Below are positions 6,332 to 14,331 of a DNA stretch of 15,725 nt, piece by piece. Every line of letters begins with the position of its first letter. Position 1 is the first letter of the stretch. Position numbers and translations under genes: made by a program. A model generated the notes under the pieces. That model was not told where the DNA came from. It ran no database searches and saw only the letters and a program-made list of their open reading frames with translations. Source of the DNA: Clostridia bacterium (GTDB lineage: Bacteria; Bacillota_A; Clostridia; Oscillospirales; CAG-272); assembly GCA_017445115.1 (NCBI GenBank), contig JAFSUU010000127.1:1-15725 (forward strand). The letters run 5' to 3'.

Positions 6332-8644
6332 TTGACAAACAACGACATTGAAGTCAAAAAAGAAAAAAAGAATAGTTTGATAGATCGCGCCGCGTCGTTG
6401 ATCGTCAAGGGCAGGATCATAATCATCATCCTGTTTGCCGCTGCGTGTATTCTGTCGGCGCTTACTCTCGGAAAAGTCAAGATCAACACGGATCTCACGT
6501 CATTCCTCCCGGACGAGACCGAAACAAGACGCGGCATCGCCGTGATGAATGAGGAGTTCAAGACGTTCGCCTCGGCAAGCGTGATGGTGTCCGGCGTCGA
6601 TTACAGCGAAGAGTTGGCGGTATCTGAAAAACTCTCCGCTGTCGACGGCGTTGTCTCAGTATCGTTTGACGACACCGATTATCACTATAAAGACGGTTCG
6701 GCGCTCTTTTCCGTCTCTTTCGGCGGCGATTCGGAAGATGAAAAAGTCGTTGCCGCAATGGATAAGGTGAAAGAGACCGTATCGGGGTATGAAACGTATA
6801 TTTCAACCACGGTCGGAAATGATTATCAGAAGCAGCTCGCCGAAGAAATGGGCGGTGTAATACTGATCGCGGCGATAGTTATATTCGCGGTGCTCCTTTT
6901 TACTTCAAAAAGCTATTTTGAAGTTTTGATCTACGCAGTCGTGTTCTCCGTTTCTGCGCTGCTGAATATGGGTACTAACTTCTGGTTCGGTGAAATATCG
7001 TCGATCACAAATTCAGTCGCTATTATCCTTCAGCTCGCTCTGGCGATAGATTACGCGATCATTTTCGCTCACAGATACCAGGCTGAAACGGAAAGAGAAC
7101 CGGGTAAGGCGGCGCTTGCAAGAGCTCTGTCGCGTTCGATCGTCGAGGTCTCCTCGTCGAGCCTGACGACGATCTCCGGGCTCATCGCGCTGACTCTGAT
7201 GCAGTTCAAGCTCGGTTACGACCTCGGTATCGTTCTCGCAAAAGGTATCGTTTGCAGTATGCTGACAGTTCTTCTTCTGATGCCCGGTATAATTTCGTTT
7301 TTCCCGCGCGTACTGAAAAAGACCTCGCACCGGAGCTTTGTTCCCGATATTTCAAAATGGGGAAGATTTCTCGCAAAGCGCTCGTTTGTATTTGTCATAG
7401 TATTTGCTTTACTCGTTCCTGCGGCTGCTGTCTTCTCGTCAAAGACTGAATACGCTTTTTCCGACGGCAGCATAACCGAGATCATAAGGTCCGAAAGCCG
7501 GGAAGCGATGCATAAAATTAAAGATACTTTCGCGTCGAATACGTCTATTGCGCTTATCGTCCCGTCCGTTGATTACGAAAAGGAAAGAGAGCTTTTGACC
7601 GAGATTTCGGGGTATGAAGGAGTTAAGAGCGCAACGGGAATCGCAAATATTAAATATGACGGCGAACACTATCTGACCGATACGTTCTCCGTCGACGATG
7701 TCGTGAACTATCTCGGTATCGAACGCGATAAAATAGAACTTCTTTTCAAAGCGTACGCATTTGAAAAACTTGAGGACCTGTCGGCATTCGGCAGCGATGT
7801 GTCAAATTTAAGAATCCCGCTCGTTGACCTCGCGCTCTATCTGTTCGACAAGATCGACGACGGCGCAGTTGTTTTGACCGAAGAGCAGAGCAATCTTCTC
7901 GGGCCTCTGCGCTCACAGCTTGAATACGGGACGGATCAGCTCAAAGGCGAAAAATTTGATCGCATGATCCTCACGTCATCTTTTGCTCCCGAAGATGAGG
8001 GCGCGCTCGCGTTTGTTGACAAAATCAAAAGCAGGGCGGTCGAAGAATTCGGTGAAGGCGCTCTCGTGATCGGCGACGTCACGAGCGCGAGAGATCTTCG
8101 CAATTCGTACAAAAGCGATTCGGTCCTTATAGCGATCCTGACGATAGCTTTCGTGTTCCTTATACTGATGGCAACGTTCAAAAGTCCCGTTGCCGCAGCG
8201 CTTCTCGTACTCGTGATCCAGGGCAGTATATGGATAAACTTCTCGATACCGTACTTCCTCGGAATGAGAGCGTCGTTCGTCACTCAGATGATAGTGACGG
8301 CGATTCAGATGGGCGCGACTATCGACTACGCGATAGTTATGATGAACCGCTACCTCGCGCACAGAAAATCATATGACAAGAAAGAGGCGATAGCGCTTGC
8401 GGTCAGAGACAGCTTTCCGACCGTCATCACTTCCGGACTTATCATGTGTGTCGCCGCGCTGCTCATCGCGTTCAGAGTCAGCGACGTATACGTCGGGCAT
8501 ATCGGATTTGCCGTAGGACGCGGCGCGCTGATATCGGTAATTCTAGTAATGACGGTGCTTCCGCAGCTCATCATCCTGTTTGACAAAGTTATTGAAAAAA
8601 CTACGATAAGAATAAAAAAACAAAATCAGAAAGGCGGTAACTGA
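6332..8644 (+). CDS. MMPL/RND-superfamily membrane transporter
   Basis: This 770-residue protein has the two-module RND plan: TM1 at about 28-47, an extracytoplasmic domain, a bundle of about five helices (174-325), TM7 at about 351-369, a second extracytoplasmic domain, and a second bundle (597-750). The family motif after TM1, INTDLTSFLPDETE (51-64), resembles the LPxD region of MMPL/Patched-like proteins. Each half has the proton-relay type motif: AIDYAIIFAHRY (238-249) and TIDYAIVMMNRY (663-674), with Asp240 and Asp665. Such proteins export lipids, hopanoids or other hydrophobic compounds using the proton gradient; the cargo here is unknown. Its length is close to short Firmicutes MMPL (YdfJ-like) proteins. 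The start is TTG. It ends 2 nt before the next gene, so the two are almost surely co-translated. Confidence 0.9.
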   Translation: MTNNDIEVKKEKKNSLIDRAASLIVKGRIIIIILFAAACILSALTLGKVKINTDLTSFLPDETETRRGIAVMNEEFKTFASASVMVSGVDYSEELAVSEKLSAVDGVVSVSFDDTDYHYKDGSALFSVSFGGDSEDEKVVAAMDKVKETVSGYETYISTTVGNDYQKQLAEEMGGVILIAAIVIFAVLLFTSKSYFEVLIYAVVFSVSALLNMGTNFWFGEISSITNSVAIILQLALAIDYAIIFAHRYQAETEREPGKAALARALSRSIVEVSSSSLTTISGLIALTLMQFKLGYDLGIVLAKGIVCSMLTVLLLMPGIISFFPRVLKKTSHRSFVPDISKWGRFLAKRSFVFVIVFALLVPAAAVFSSKTEYAFSDGSITEIIRSESREAMHKIKDTFASNTSIALIVPSVDYEKERELLTEISGYEGVKSATGIANIKYDGEHYLTDTFSVDDVVNYLGIERDKIELLFKAYAFEKLEDLSAFGSDVSNLRIPLVDLALYLFDKIDDGAVVLTEEQSNLLGPLRSQLEYGTDQLKGEKFDRMILTSSFAPEDEGALAFVDKIKSRAVEEFGEGALVIGDVTSARDLRNSYKSDSVLIAILTIAFVFLILMATFKSPVAAALLVLVIQGSIWINFSIPYFLGMRASFVTQMIVTAIQMGATIDYAIVMMNRYLAHRKSYDKKEAIALAVRDSFPTVITSGLIMCVAALLIAFRVSDVYVGHIGFAVGRGALISVILVMTVLPQLIILFDKVIEKTTIRIKKQNQKGGN

Positions 8645-8646
8645 AA

Positions 8647-9108
8647 ATGGCTGAACTCATAGGTAAATATGCTGTTGCAAAGACTTTCTTTGCGATCGGA
8701 GACGACGTTGCTCTCTTCACTCGCGAGGAAGTTGAGGCAGATTTGGAAGCGAAGATCGCTTCAGGCGATATGGAGAGGGAAGAGGCATCGGAATACCTCG
8801 GTATCTTCGACGCTCTCTACGAATTCACTACCGACGGAAAGATCAATACCTGGATGAAGCTCCCCGAAGACGTGTCCGAAGAAGAGATCAGGGAGGCAGT
8901 CGAAGCCGGCGAGATAGCGGCAGTCGATAACGGCTATATGCTTGCAGAGCAGAAAGAGTGGTTTGAAGAGGATGGCAAATTCTTCTACGACACCGAAGAG
9001 TACCGCGAGATCGCGGGCGAAGAACAGTCCTCGGTCGATGAACTCACATTTGACGAAGAAGGCTTGCTGAATTTCGGCAGCGGAATGGTGAAACTGAAGA
9101 AGATCTGA
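8647..9108 (+). CDS. Small acidic protein of unknown function
   Basis: I do not recognise this 153-residue protein. It is strongly acidic, with Glu and Asp far outnumbering Lys and Arg, and has no signal peptide or membrane segment. The N-terminus (GKYAVAKTFFA) and C-terminus (ELTFDEEGLLNFGSGMVKLKKI) look like beta strands, and the middle (28-54 and 76-90) is probably helical. A beginning GKY and a closing strand of this kind are loosely reminiscent of small lipocalin-like barrels, but that is a weak guess. The start is the ATG at 8647, 2 nt after the MMPL stop, with AGGCGG inside the end of that gene. Tight coupling suggests it serves the MMPL protein, for example as a cytoplasmic partner. 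A terminator follows. Confidence 0.8.
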   Translation: MAELIGKYAVAKTFFAIGDDVALFTREEVEADLEAKIASGDMEREEASEYLGIFDALYEFTTDGKINTWMKLPEDVSEEEIREAVEAGEIAAVDNGYMLAEQKEWFEEDGKFFYDTEEYREIAGEEQSSVDELTFDEEGLLNFGSGMVKLKKI

Positions 9109-9154
9109 CCTTAATATTTTTTTAGTGCTGACTTTAGTGAATAATCCGCATAGT

Positions 9155-9195
9155 AAAAGCCTGCCGCGCGACCGTGCGGCAGGTTTTTGTCTTTT
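9155..9195 (+). terminator. Terminator of the MMPL operon
   Basis: CCTGCCGC (9160-9167) pairs with GCGGCAGG (9176-9183); two further pairs leave a GACC loop. TTTTTGTCTTTT follows. An A-run precedes the stem, so it may work in both directions. Confidence 0.9.
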
Positions 9196-9343
9196 ACTAT
9201 CGAATATAATGAAGTATTAAAAAGATTTTGGAGTGAAATCGCCGGCAGAATGCGCGATTTTTCTTAATTTAGGAAATTATTATATTTTTTTAACAGTATG
9301 ACTTCTTGGAATTAATAAACAGTCCATATCTCTCAAATAAAAT

Positions 9344-9349
9344 TATAAT
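9344..9349 (+). promoter_or_regulatory. Probable -10 of the ABC ATPase gene
   Basis: A perfect TATAAT lies 26 nt ahead of the ATG at 9375. No convincing -35 is found at normal spacing. Transcription starting near 9356 would exclude the upstream in-frame TTG at 9306 as a start. Confidence 0.5.
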
Positions 9350-9374
9350 ACAGATATTATTCGGGGTGCTGTAT

Positions 9375-10247
9375 ATGAGAGTTATTGAGTTAGATCACCT
9401 TACGAAATATTACGGCAATATCAAAGGAATAGAGGACGTCTGCCTTACTGTTGACGAGGGAGACTTTTTCGGATTGTTCGGACCTGCGGGATCCGGAAAG
9501 AGCACGACGATCAAGATATTGCTCGGATTGCTTTTCGCTTCTTCCGGCAGAGCGTCGATCCGCGGTAAGGAAGCTTTTTATGACAGAGCGTCTGCTCTCG
9601 AGGACGTGGGATATCTGCCTCCGGAATCCATGCTTCACGGCGGGATCATGGTTAAAAACATTCTTGACTATTGTGCGAGAATGAGAAAAAAAGATTGCAA
9701 AGAGGAGGCGCGCCGCCTTTGCGAGAGGCTTGGACTCGATATGACGAAAAAGGTCGACGAACTGTCCGACAGCAACAGAAAGAAAGTTGCCATCGTCTGC
9801 GCGCTTCAGCACGATCCGAAGATCTACGTTCTTGACGAACCGACAAGCGCTCTTGATAATAGCGCCAGGGGCGAATTCTATTCTATAATGAAGGAGAAAA
9901 ACAAAAACGGCGCGACCGTCTTTATGTCGTCGCACCTGATGCCGGAAGCGGGAAAATACTGCAGAAATGCGGCGATCATAAGAGAAGGAAACGTTCTCGC
10001 GTCTGACAGCGTCGAGCGTCTCGTGAACACCGGCGTAAAGCGTGTGTTCTTACGCAGCGTGTCGTCGCTGCCGAAGATCAAGAATGCGCGTGACGTCAAG
10101 TTCGGTAAGCACGGCGTGAAATTCTTGTATAAAGGCTCACCGGCGGAGCTCCTTGAGGTTTTGTCCCATCTTGAATTTGACGATTTCACGATAACCGATC
10201 CCGATCTTGACGAGATATTTCTTCATTACTACACCAACACCGACTGA
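9375..10247 (+). CDS. ABC transporter ATP-binding protein, orphan
   Basis: This 290-residue cytoplasmic ATPase resembles the NatA/ABC-2 exporter type. It has Walker A GPAGSGKST (36-44), the Q-loop region VGYLPPES (78-85), Walker B IYVLDEP (150-156), the D-loop SALD and the H-loop SSHL with His187. The C-terminal extension ends in DPDLDEIFLHYY, typical of ABC-2 ATPases. The signature motif, LSGGQ in most and YSKGN in close relatives, is LSDSN here (130-134), so the second Gly that contacts ATP of the other subunit is Ser. It is bounded by hairpin terminators and no permease is encoded in the window, so it must work with a partner elsewhere or have another role. The start is the ATG at 9375, behind GGGGTG at about 8 nt; an in-frame GTG at 9366 is less likely. 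Confidence 0.92.
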   Translation: MRVIELDHLTKYYGNIKGIEDVCLTVDEGDFFGLFGPAGSGKSTTIKILLGLLFASSGRASIRGKEAFYDRASALEDVGYLPPESMLHGGIMVKNILDYCARMRKKDCKEEARRLCERLGLDMTKKVDELSDSNRKKVAIVCALQHDPKIYVLDEPTSALDNSARGEFYSIMKEKNKNGATVFMSSHLMPEAGKYCRNAAIIREGNVLASDSVERLVNTGVKRVFLRSVSSLPKIKNARDVKFGKHGVKFLYKGSPAELLEVLSHLEFDDFTITDPDLDEIFLHYYTNTD

Positions 10248-10260
10248 TATGAGAGATCAA

Positions 10261-10300
10261 TGCCCGCTGTTTTGAGTGCTCAAAACAGCGGGCATTTTGC
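10261..10300 (+). terminator. Terminator of the ABC ATPase gene, 16-bp stem
   Basis: A perfect 16-bp inverted repeat (10261-10276 and 10279-10294) with a TG centre is followed by TTTTGCG. It sits between convergent genes. The minus-strand side has no T-run, so it favours the plus strand. Confidence 0.85.
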
Positions 10301-10314
10301 GTATAAGCTTGAAA

Positions 10315-12471
10315 TTATCTGTAATTTGTGCGCGCGATTATATTCTCCTGCAGGTCGCGGTCAAGGTCTACAAAATACGCGCTGAACCCACCCACGCGGA
10401 CGATCAGATTCTTATGATCTTCCGGATGGTCGAGAGCGTCGATAAGCTCGTCACGGCTGACGACCGTGATCGAAAGCTGCTGGCCGAGATTTTTGAAATA
10501 GCTCTTGGCGAGAGATTTCAGAGCATTTTTACCCTCGGTACCTTCGAACATAGCTTTGTCGAATTTAAGATTCAAAATAAATCCGCTGCCGGGCAGAGTG
10601 TGATCGTAAGCGAGACATGAAGAGAGAAGCGCGGTCGGTCCGCAGACGTCTTTTCCGGGCGTCGCGCCGATCGAATCGCCGTAAAGACTCTCGCCGCGGC
10701 GCTTTCCGTTAGGCAGCGCACCGGACGCGCCGCCGTTCTTTGCAGCTCTGTCAAAAGGCGAGCATCCTCCGGAATAATATCCTCCTCGCCAGGTCTTTTT
10801 CGTGTGCAGATACCTGCAGCAAAAGTCGATGAGCTCTGACGCGATACCGTCTACGTAAGCGTTGTCGTTTCCGAAATTCAATCCTGAATTCTTGAGGTCG
10901 CCGAGCATTTCGCCGTATCCCTCAAAATCTGCTTCTATCGCATCGCGTATTCCGGCGAGTGTGTATTTTTTGTCTTCGTACACGAACTTTTTAATGTTCG
11001 CGATCGAATCTATACAGTCCGGAACGCCTTCAAAGAGTATTTGTCCGTGACCGTAGAGCGGACCGCGATTCTTATAATCGAGACCTTTTTCAATGCAGCC
11101 CTCGACCGTCATGGTGCGGATCGGGTTCGCGCTGTATTTCGCATATATCGCCTGGGCTTTGTTTGCCATACTGCAGACCGCGTCTGCGGCGTGTATATAC
11201 TGAGACCTAAATGCTTCGATGAATTTGTCGTAACTTTCGAGATCTTCTGCACGCGGAGTTTCACAGCCGACCTGTTTTCCCGAAACGGTGTTTCGTCCGC
11301 CGGTGAGCGCGTAACCGAGGACGATGCCGAGATTTAGTTCGCCGTCCTCAAGCCCCATGTGAGATTTGCCTTGTATGTCGATCTGATTGCATCCGTTCAT
11401 AACGTAACGGTGAGAATCTTCCGGGGGTATTCCGAGCCTTTCGAGCGCCGGACAAACCGCTTCATCGTTGTAAAGAGCGGGCATTCCAATGCCGCTCACG
11501 ATCGTTTCTATAGCCTCGTCCCACAACGTCTCGGGCGTGTTTTTGTGACACCTCATTGTCAGATTTGGAGTCTCATACCCATACTTTCGTGCGACCCTTA
11601 ATATCTCATACGAAAGGCTGTTTGTCAGATCGTTTCCGTCTTTATCGGAACCCGAAATGCACAAATTCCACGTCCTCGTTTTGTGGAAAAATACCCAAAG
11701 ATCTTCGAGCGCCTCTCTCGATTCTTCATGATCGGAGGAGTCCCAAAAATCTCGCATATACTGATCAAAATGGCCGGGTGAATCTATCCCGTCGAGGGCG
11801 AAGACCGCAGCGTATACGGTTACCGCTTCGGCAAACGTTCTTGCGGAAAGACGCGGCGAGTGTTTGAAGGCGGATATTGTCCTCAGAAGTTTTCGGCTTC
11901 CGGTGCGTTCGTACTCGGTCAGGGCAGCGTCGTGAATTCTTTCTCCTAGAATATCGAGCGCGTCGAGCGTCAACTCAAGCCCGTCGTAAAGATCGGAGGA
12001 ATCCGGGTTTTCCGCTCTGTATTTCTTGATCTTGTTTCTTATGCCGACAGTTCCGATAGATGCAAAATCGATAAGAGACGGAACCGCGTGACCTCCCCAC
12101 GTACCGCCCCATCCCGTGTCGGAACAGGTGACGTCGATCTCGTTCTTCGTGAACGAACTCCAGATGTGAGCGCCCACGTCGTATTTTTTCATCTGTTCGG
12201 CGATAAAGCGGTAGTCGTCGGCAAGTTCGGGATGATCTTCCGCTTTCTTTTCAAGAAGCCGGATGTTCGGCGTCTGTCCTGATGAAAAAGTCGAACCGCT
12301 GGCTATGCTGCCGAGATCAAAAGACGGAAATCCCGTTTCAGGATCAAAAGATATTCCGACGGAGCGCGCAAGCGAAAGATAACCCGCGCCTGTCGAAACG
12401 TATATGCTCTCGCTGCCGGAAGTCAGAAAACCAACGGCAAACGGTTCGTCTTTGACCTTGAGATCTCTCAT
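10315..12471 (-). CDS. Glycyl radical enzyme, pyruvate formate-lyase family, unassigned type
   Basis: This 718-residue cytoplasmic enzyme ends with the glycyl radical motif RVGGFSAYF (692-700; radical Gly695) and a typical QENIIARTNYR tail. The active-site thiyl Cys is Cys361 in NGCNQIDIQG. Other family marks are GGHAVPS..., the long alpha/beta barrel and PNLTMRCHKNTPE. Diol dehydratase-type members have GCVE, where Glu is the catalytic base; here that position is Gln363. Pyruvate formate-lyase would have two adjacent cysteines, absent here. It is also shorter than most members (about 760-850) and lacks their usual N-terminal segment. It is thus neither a standard dehydratase nor a formate lyase. 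No radical SAM activase lies in the window. The start is the ATG at 12471 behind GGAGGTGA; the open frame to 12522 crosses the promoter. It is oxygen-sensitive by family. Confidence 0.93.
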   Translation of the reverse strand: MRDLKVKDEPFAVGFLTSGSESIYVSTGAGYLSLARSVGISFDPETGFPSFDLGSIASGSTFSSGQTPNIRLLEKKAEDHPELADDYRFIAEQMKKYDVGAHIWSSFTKNEIDVTCSDTGWGGTWGGHAVPSLIDFASIGTVGIRNKIKKYRAENPDSSDLYDGLELTLDALDILGERIHDAALTEYERTGSRKLLRTISAFKHSPRLSARTFAEAVTVYAAVFALDGIDSPGHFDQYMRDFWDSSDHEESREALEDLWVFFHKTRTWNLCISGSDKDGNDLTNSLSYEILRVARKYGYETPNLTMRCHKNTPETLWDEAIETIVSGIGMPALYNDEAVCPALERLGIPPEDSHRYVMNGCNQIDIQGKSHMGLEDGELNLGIVLGYALTGGRNTVSGKQVGCETPRAEDLESYDKFIEAFRSQYIHAADAVCSMANKAQAIYAKYSANPIRTMTVEGCIEKGLDYKNRGPLYGHGQILFEGVPDCIDSIANIKKFVYEDKKYTLAGIRDAIEADFEGYGEMLGDLKNSGLNFGNDNAYVDGIASELIDFCCRYLHTKKTWRGGYYSGGCSPFDRAAKNGGASGALPNGKRRGESLYGDSIGATPGKDVCGPTALLSSCLAYDHTLPGSGFILNLKFDKAMFEGTEGKNALKSLAKSYFKNLGQQLSITVVSRDELIDALDHPEDHKNLIVRVGGFSAYFVDLDRDLQENIIARTNYR

Positions 12472-12507
12472 TCGCGTCACCTCCGCTTTTGTGATATTAC
12501 TGAATAT

Positions 12508-12536
12508 ATTATACACTATCATTTTCTGTCAATCAA
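12508..12536 (-). promoter_or_regulatory. Promoter of the glycyl radical enzyme gene
   Basis: On the minus strand TTGATT (12536-12531), 17 nt, TATAAT (12513-12508). It is divergent from the amidohydrolase promoter. Confidence 0.65.
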
Positions 12537-12559
12537 GTCAAAACGAATTATGATTTATA

Positions 12560-12588
12560 TGGAATTTTGCATTTGCTTGTGATATAAT
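12560..12588 (+). promoter_or_regulatory. Extended -10 promoter of the amidohydrolase gene
   Basis: TATAAT (12583-12588) is preceded by TGA (12580-12582), an extended -10. The -35 at 17 nt, TGGAAT, is weak. The transcript would start near 12595, leaving a leader of about 25 nt before the ATG at 12620. Confidence 0.65.
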
Positions 12589-12609
12589 ACTAAGGAAACA
12601 TATTGATAT

Positions 12610-12614
12610 GGGAG
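12610..12614 (+). promoter_or_regulatory. Ribosome binding site setting the amidohydrolase start
   Basis: GGGAG ends 5 nt before the ATG at 12620. The in-frame ATG at 12608 overlaps this site and has none of its own. Confidence 0.65.
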
Positions 12615-12619
12615 TAATT

Positions 12620-14197
12620 ATGCTCGATATACTTATAAAAAGCGGAACCGTTTATGACGGCAGCGGGAAACCGGGGATTTGCCGTGACGTCGGCGTCAAA
12701 GACGGAAAGATAGTCTTTCCCGACTCCGGCGCGGAAGTTGAATCAAAAGAAGTCATAGATGCGAAAGGCTTTGCCGTAACTCCCGGATTTATCGACGCGC
12801 ACACGCACGCAGACGAACAGATATACGGAGAACCTTCGAGAGCGAGCAAGCTTCTTCAGGGAAACACGACCGAGGTCGCGGGACAGTGCAGCTTTTCGCG
12901 CGCTCCGTATCTTCCCGACGCGCCGTTTGACAGCGAAGAGACACGCCTTCGCATAGCGCTCGAGCCGACGTATCCGTCGTATGCCGAATACAGAAAAGAC
13001 ATGGAGTCGAGAGAGTACGGCACGAATATTCTCTCGTTCGTTGGACACAGAAGCATCCGCGCTTCCGTCCTCGGAATGGAGAACCGTCCCGCAACGTCGC
13101 GTGAGCTCGACCGTATGAAAGGACTTCTCGCGGAGTGCATGGAGTCCGGAGCTCCCGGAATGTCGACCGGACTCGTTTATGCTCCGAGCTGCTATGCGCC
13201 GGAAGAGGAACTCGTTGAGCTCCTCCGCGTCGTTGCAAAGTACGGAGGAATGTACACTACCCACATTCGCGGAGAGGCGGATACGGTAGTTGAAGCGCTT
13301 GAAGAAGCGCTCAGGATCGGAAACGCCGCGGGAGTACCCGTCAATATTTCACATCTCAAAGCAATGTTTCCGCAGAATTATCATAAAGTCGACGTGATGC
13401 TTGAAATGATAGACAATGCCGTCGCAAAAGGTCAGGACGTCACGTTCGACGCATACCCCTACGACGCAACGTCTTCCCCCGCGACGTCCGCGCTTCCGCC
13501 GAGTTTTCTCGCAAAAGGGATCACCGCCGTCTCCGATTTTCTCGGAACGAAAGAAGGAGTCGCGGCTCTTCGGAAAGCGGTCACAAATCAGACCGAGGTC
13601 TGGGAGAATCCGATTAAAAATATAGGCGCCGGGAATTTTATCATAACTGACGCATCGGTCACGACTGAAGCAATAGGGAAGCGCGTTTCGGAATACGCGG
13701 CGATGAAAGGACTTGACGAGATCGAAGCGTTTGCTGATCTTTTCCACCGCAACCGCTGCGATATGACCGACGTCAGATTCAATATGCTTGAAGAGAATAT
13801 TGAGAAGATCTACCGCCATTCGCTCTGCCTTGTCGGATCCGACGGGCTTTACACCGGAGGCGCTGCTCTTGCTCACCCGCGGGCATTCGCGACTTTCCCT
13901 CGCTATCTCGGAAGATTCATTCGCGAAAAGAAAATTTTGCCGCTCGCCGAGGGTATTCGCCGGATCACCGGGCAGGCGGCTGACCGATATCGCCTTGGCG
14001 GACGCGGATATATCCGCGAAGGTTACGTTGCCGATATTACGGTTTTCGATCCCGAAACTGTCATTGACCGGGCAACGTACGAAGATCCGTTTCTCCCGAA
14101 CGCAGGCATCAGCTGCGTCATCGTTGGCGGCGTGATCCGTGCGCGGAACGGAGAACTGATAAATTGCGAAAACGGAAAATTCCTGACGTGGAGATAA
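12620..14197 (+). CDS. N-acyl-D-amino-acid deacylase-like amidohydrolase
   Basis: This 525-residue cytoplasmic metallohydrolase belongs to the D-aminoacylase branch of the amidohydrolase superfamily, which removes acyl groups from N-acyl-D-amino acids. The N-terminal beta part (1-54) leads into the metal motif DAHTHAD (His61, His63). The metal-ligand Cys90 lies in GQCSFS, usually GNCGFS in this family. His215 (THIRGE), His245 (SHLKA) and the catalytic Asp408 (GSDGLY) are all present. HPRAFATFPRYLGRFIRE (419-436) is diagnostic of the group. The end returns to the beta sandwich (GYVADITVFDPETV). Possible substrates include D-amino acid derivatives from peptidoglycan or dipeptides; the exact one is not readable. 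It is divergent from the glycyl radical enzyme gene, with no clear terminator before the spore protein gene. Confidence 0.9.
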   Translation: MLDILIKSGTVYDGSGKPGICRDVGVKDGKIVFPDSGAEVESKEVIDAKGFAVTPGFIDAHTHADEQIYGEPSRASKLLQGNTTEVAGQCSFSRAPYLPDAPFDSEETRLRIALEPTYPSYAEYRKDMESREYGTNILSFVGHRSIRASVLGMENRPATSRELDRMKGLLAECMESGAPGMSTGLVYAPSCYAPEEELVELLRVVAKYGGMYTTHIRGEADTVVEALEEALRIGNAAGVPVNISHLKAMFPQNYHKVDVMLEMIDNAVAKGQDVTFDAYPYDATSSPATSALPPSFLAKGITAVSDFLGTKEGVAALRKAVTNQTEVWENPIKNIGAGNFIITDASVTTEAIGKRVSEYAAMKGLDEIEAFADLFHRNRCDMTDVRFNMLEENIEKIYRHSLCLVGSDGLYTGGAALAHPRAFATFPRYLGRFIREKKILPLAEGIRRITGQAADRYRLGGRGYIREGYVADITVFDPETVIDRATYEDPFLPNAGISCVIVGGVIRARNGELINCENGKFLTWR

Positions 14198-14230
14198 CTT
14201 AAAACAGATTTATAAACTTTTATTTTCCAA

Positions 14231-14319
14231 TCATAAATTACGCTTCGCTGTCGATAATAACTGCAGAGAACGAAAGTTCTCAATTAATTATAGATAGCCG
14301 CGAAAGCGGCAATTTATGA
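14231..14319. repeat. 89-bp imperfect palindrome with terminal inverted repeats (MITE/REP-like)
   Basis: TCATAAATT (14231-14239) and AATTTATGA (14311-14319) are perfect terminal inverted repeats. The centre is GAGAAC-GAAA-GTTCTC (14266-14281). The arms between are clearly related when one is reverse-complemented, with a few gaps, so the whole element can fold into one long hairpin. The right arm also contains a private hairpin, GCCGC-GAAA-GCGGC (14297-14310). It ends one base before the ribosome binding site of the spore protein gene. That it is a mobile or dispersed repeat is an inference. Confidence 0.65.
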
Positions 14320-14331
14320 AGGGAGAAAAAG

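Noticed and set aside
9205..9262. TATAAT at 9205-9210 followed by a hairpin (9236-9260) and T-run, a possible small RNA
   Set aside because: There is no matching -35, the stem is only 7 bp with an 11-nt loop, and AT-rich intergenic sequence makes such pairs likely by chance. RNA-seq would decide.
9306..9374. Upstream TTG start for the ABC ATPase
   Set aside because: It lies ahead of the predicted -10 and has no ribosome binding site; ABC homology begins at the ATG at 9375.
12743..13264. Several overlapping minus-strand frames opposite the amidohydrolase
   Set aside because: Multiple long antisense frames arise from the codon bias of the real gene; sequences are Arg/Ser-rich and low in complexity.
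14205..14238. Sigma-G promoter for the spore protein gene (TTTATA and CATAAAT, 17 nt apart)
   Set aside because: The match to the sigma-G consensus is poor and the -10 overlaps the end of the palindrome; not strong enough to list.
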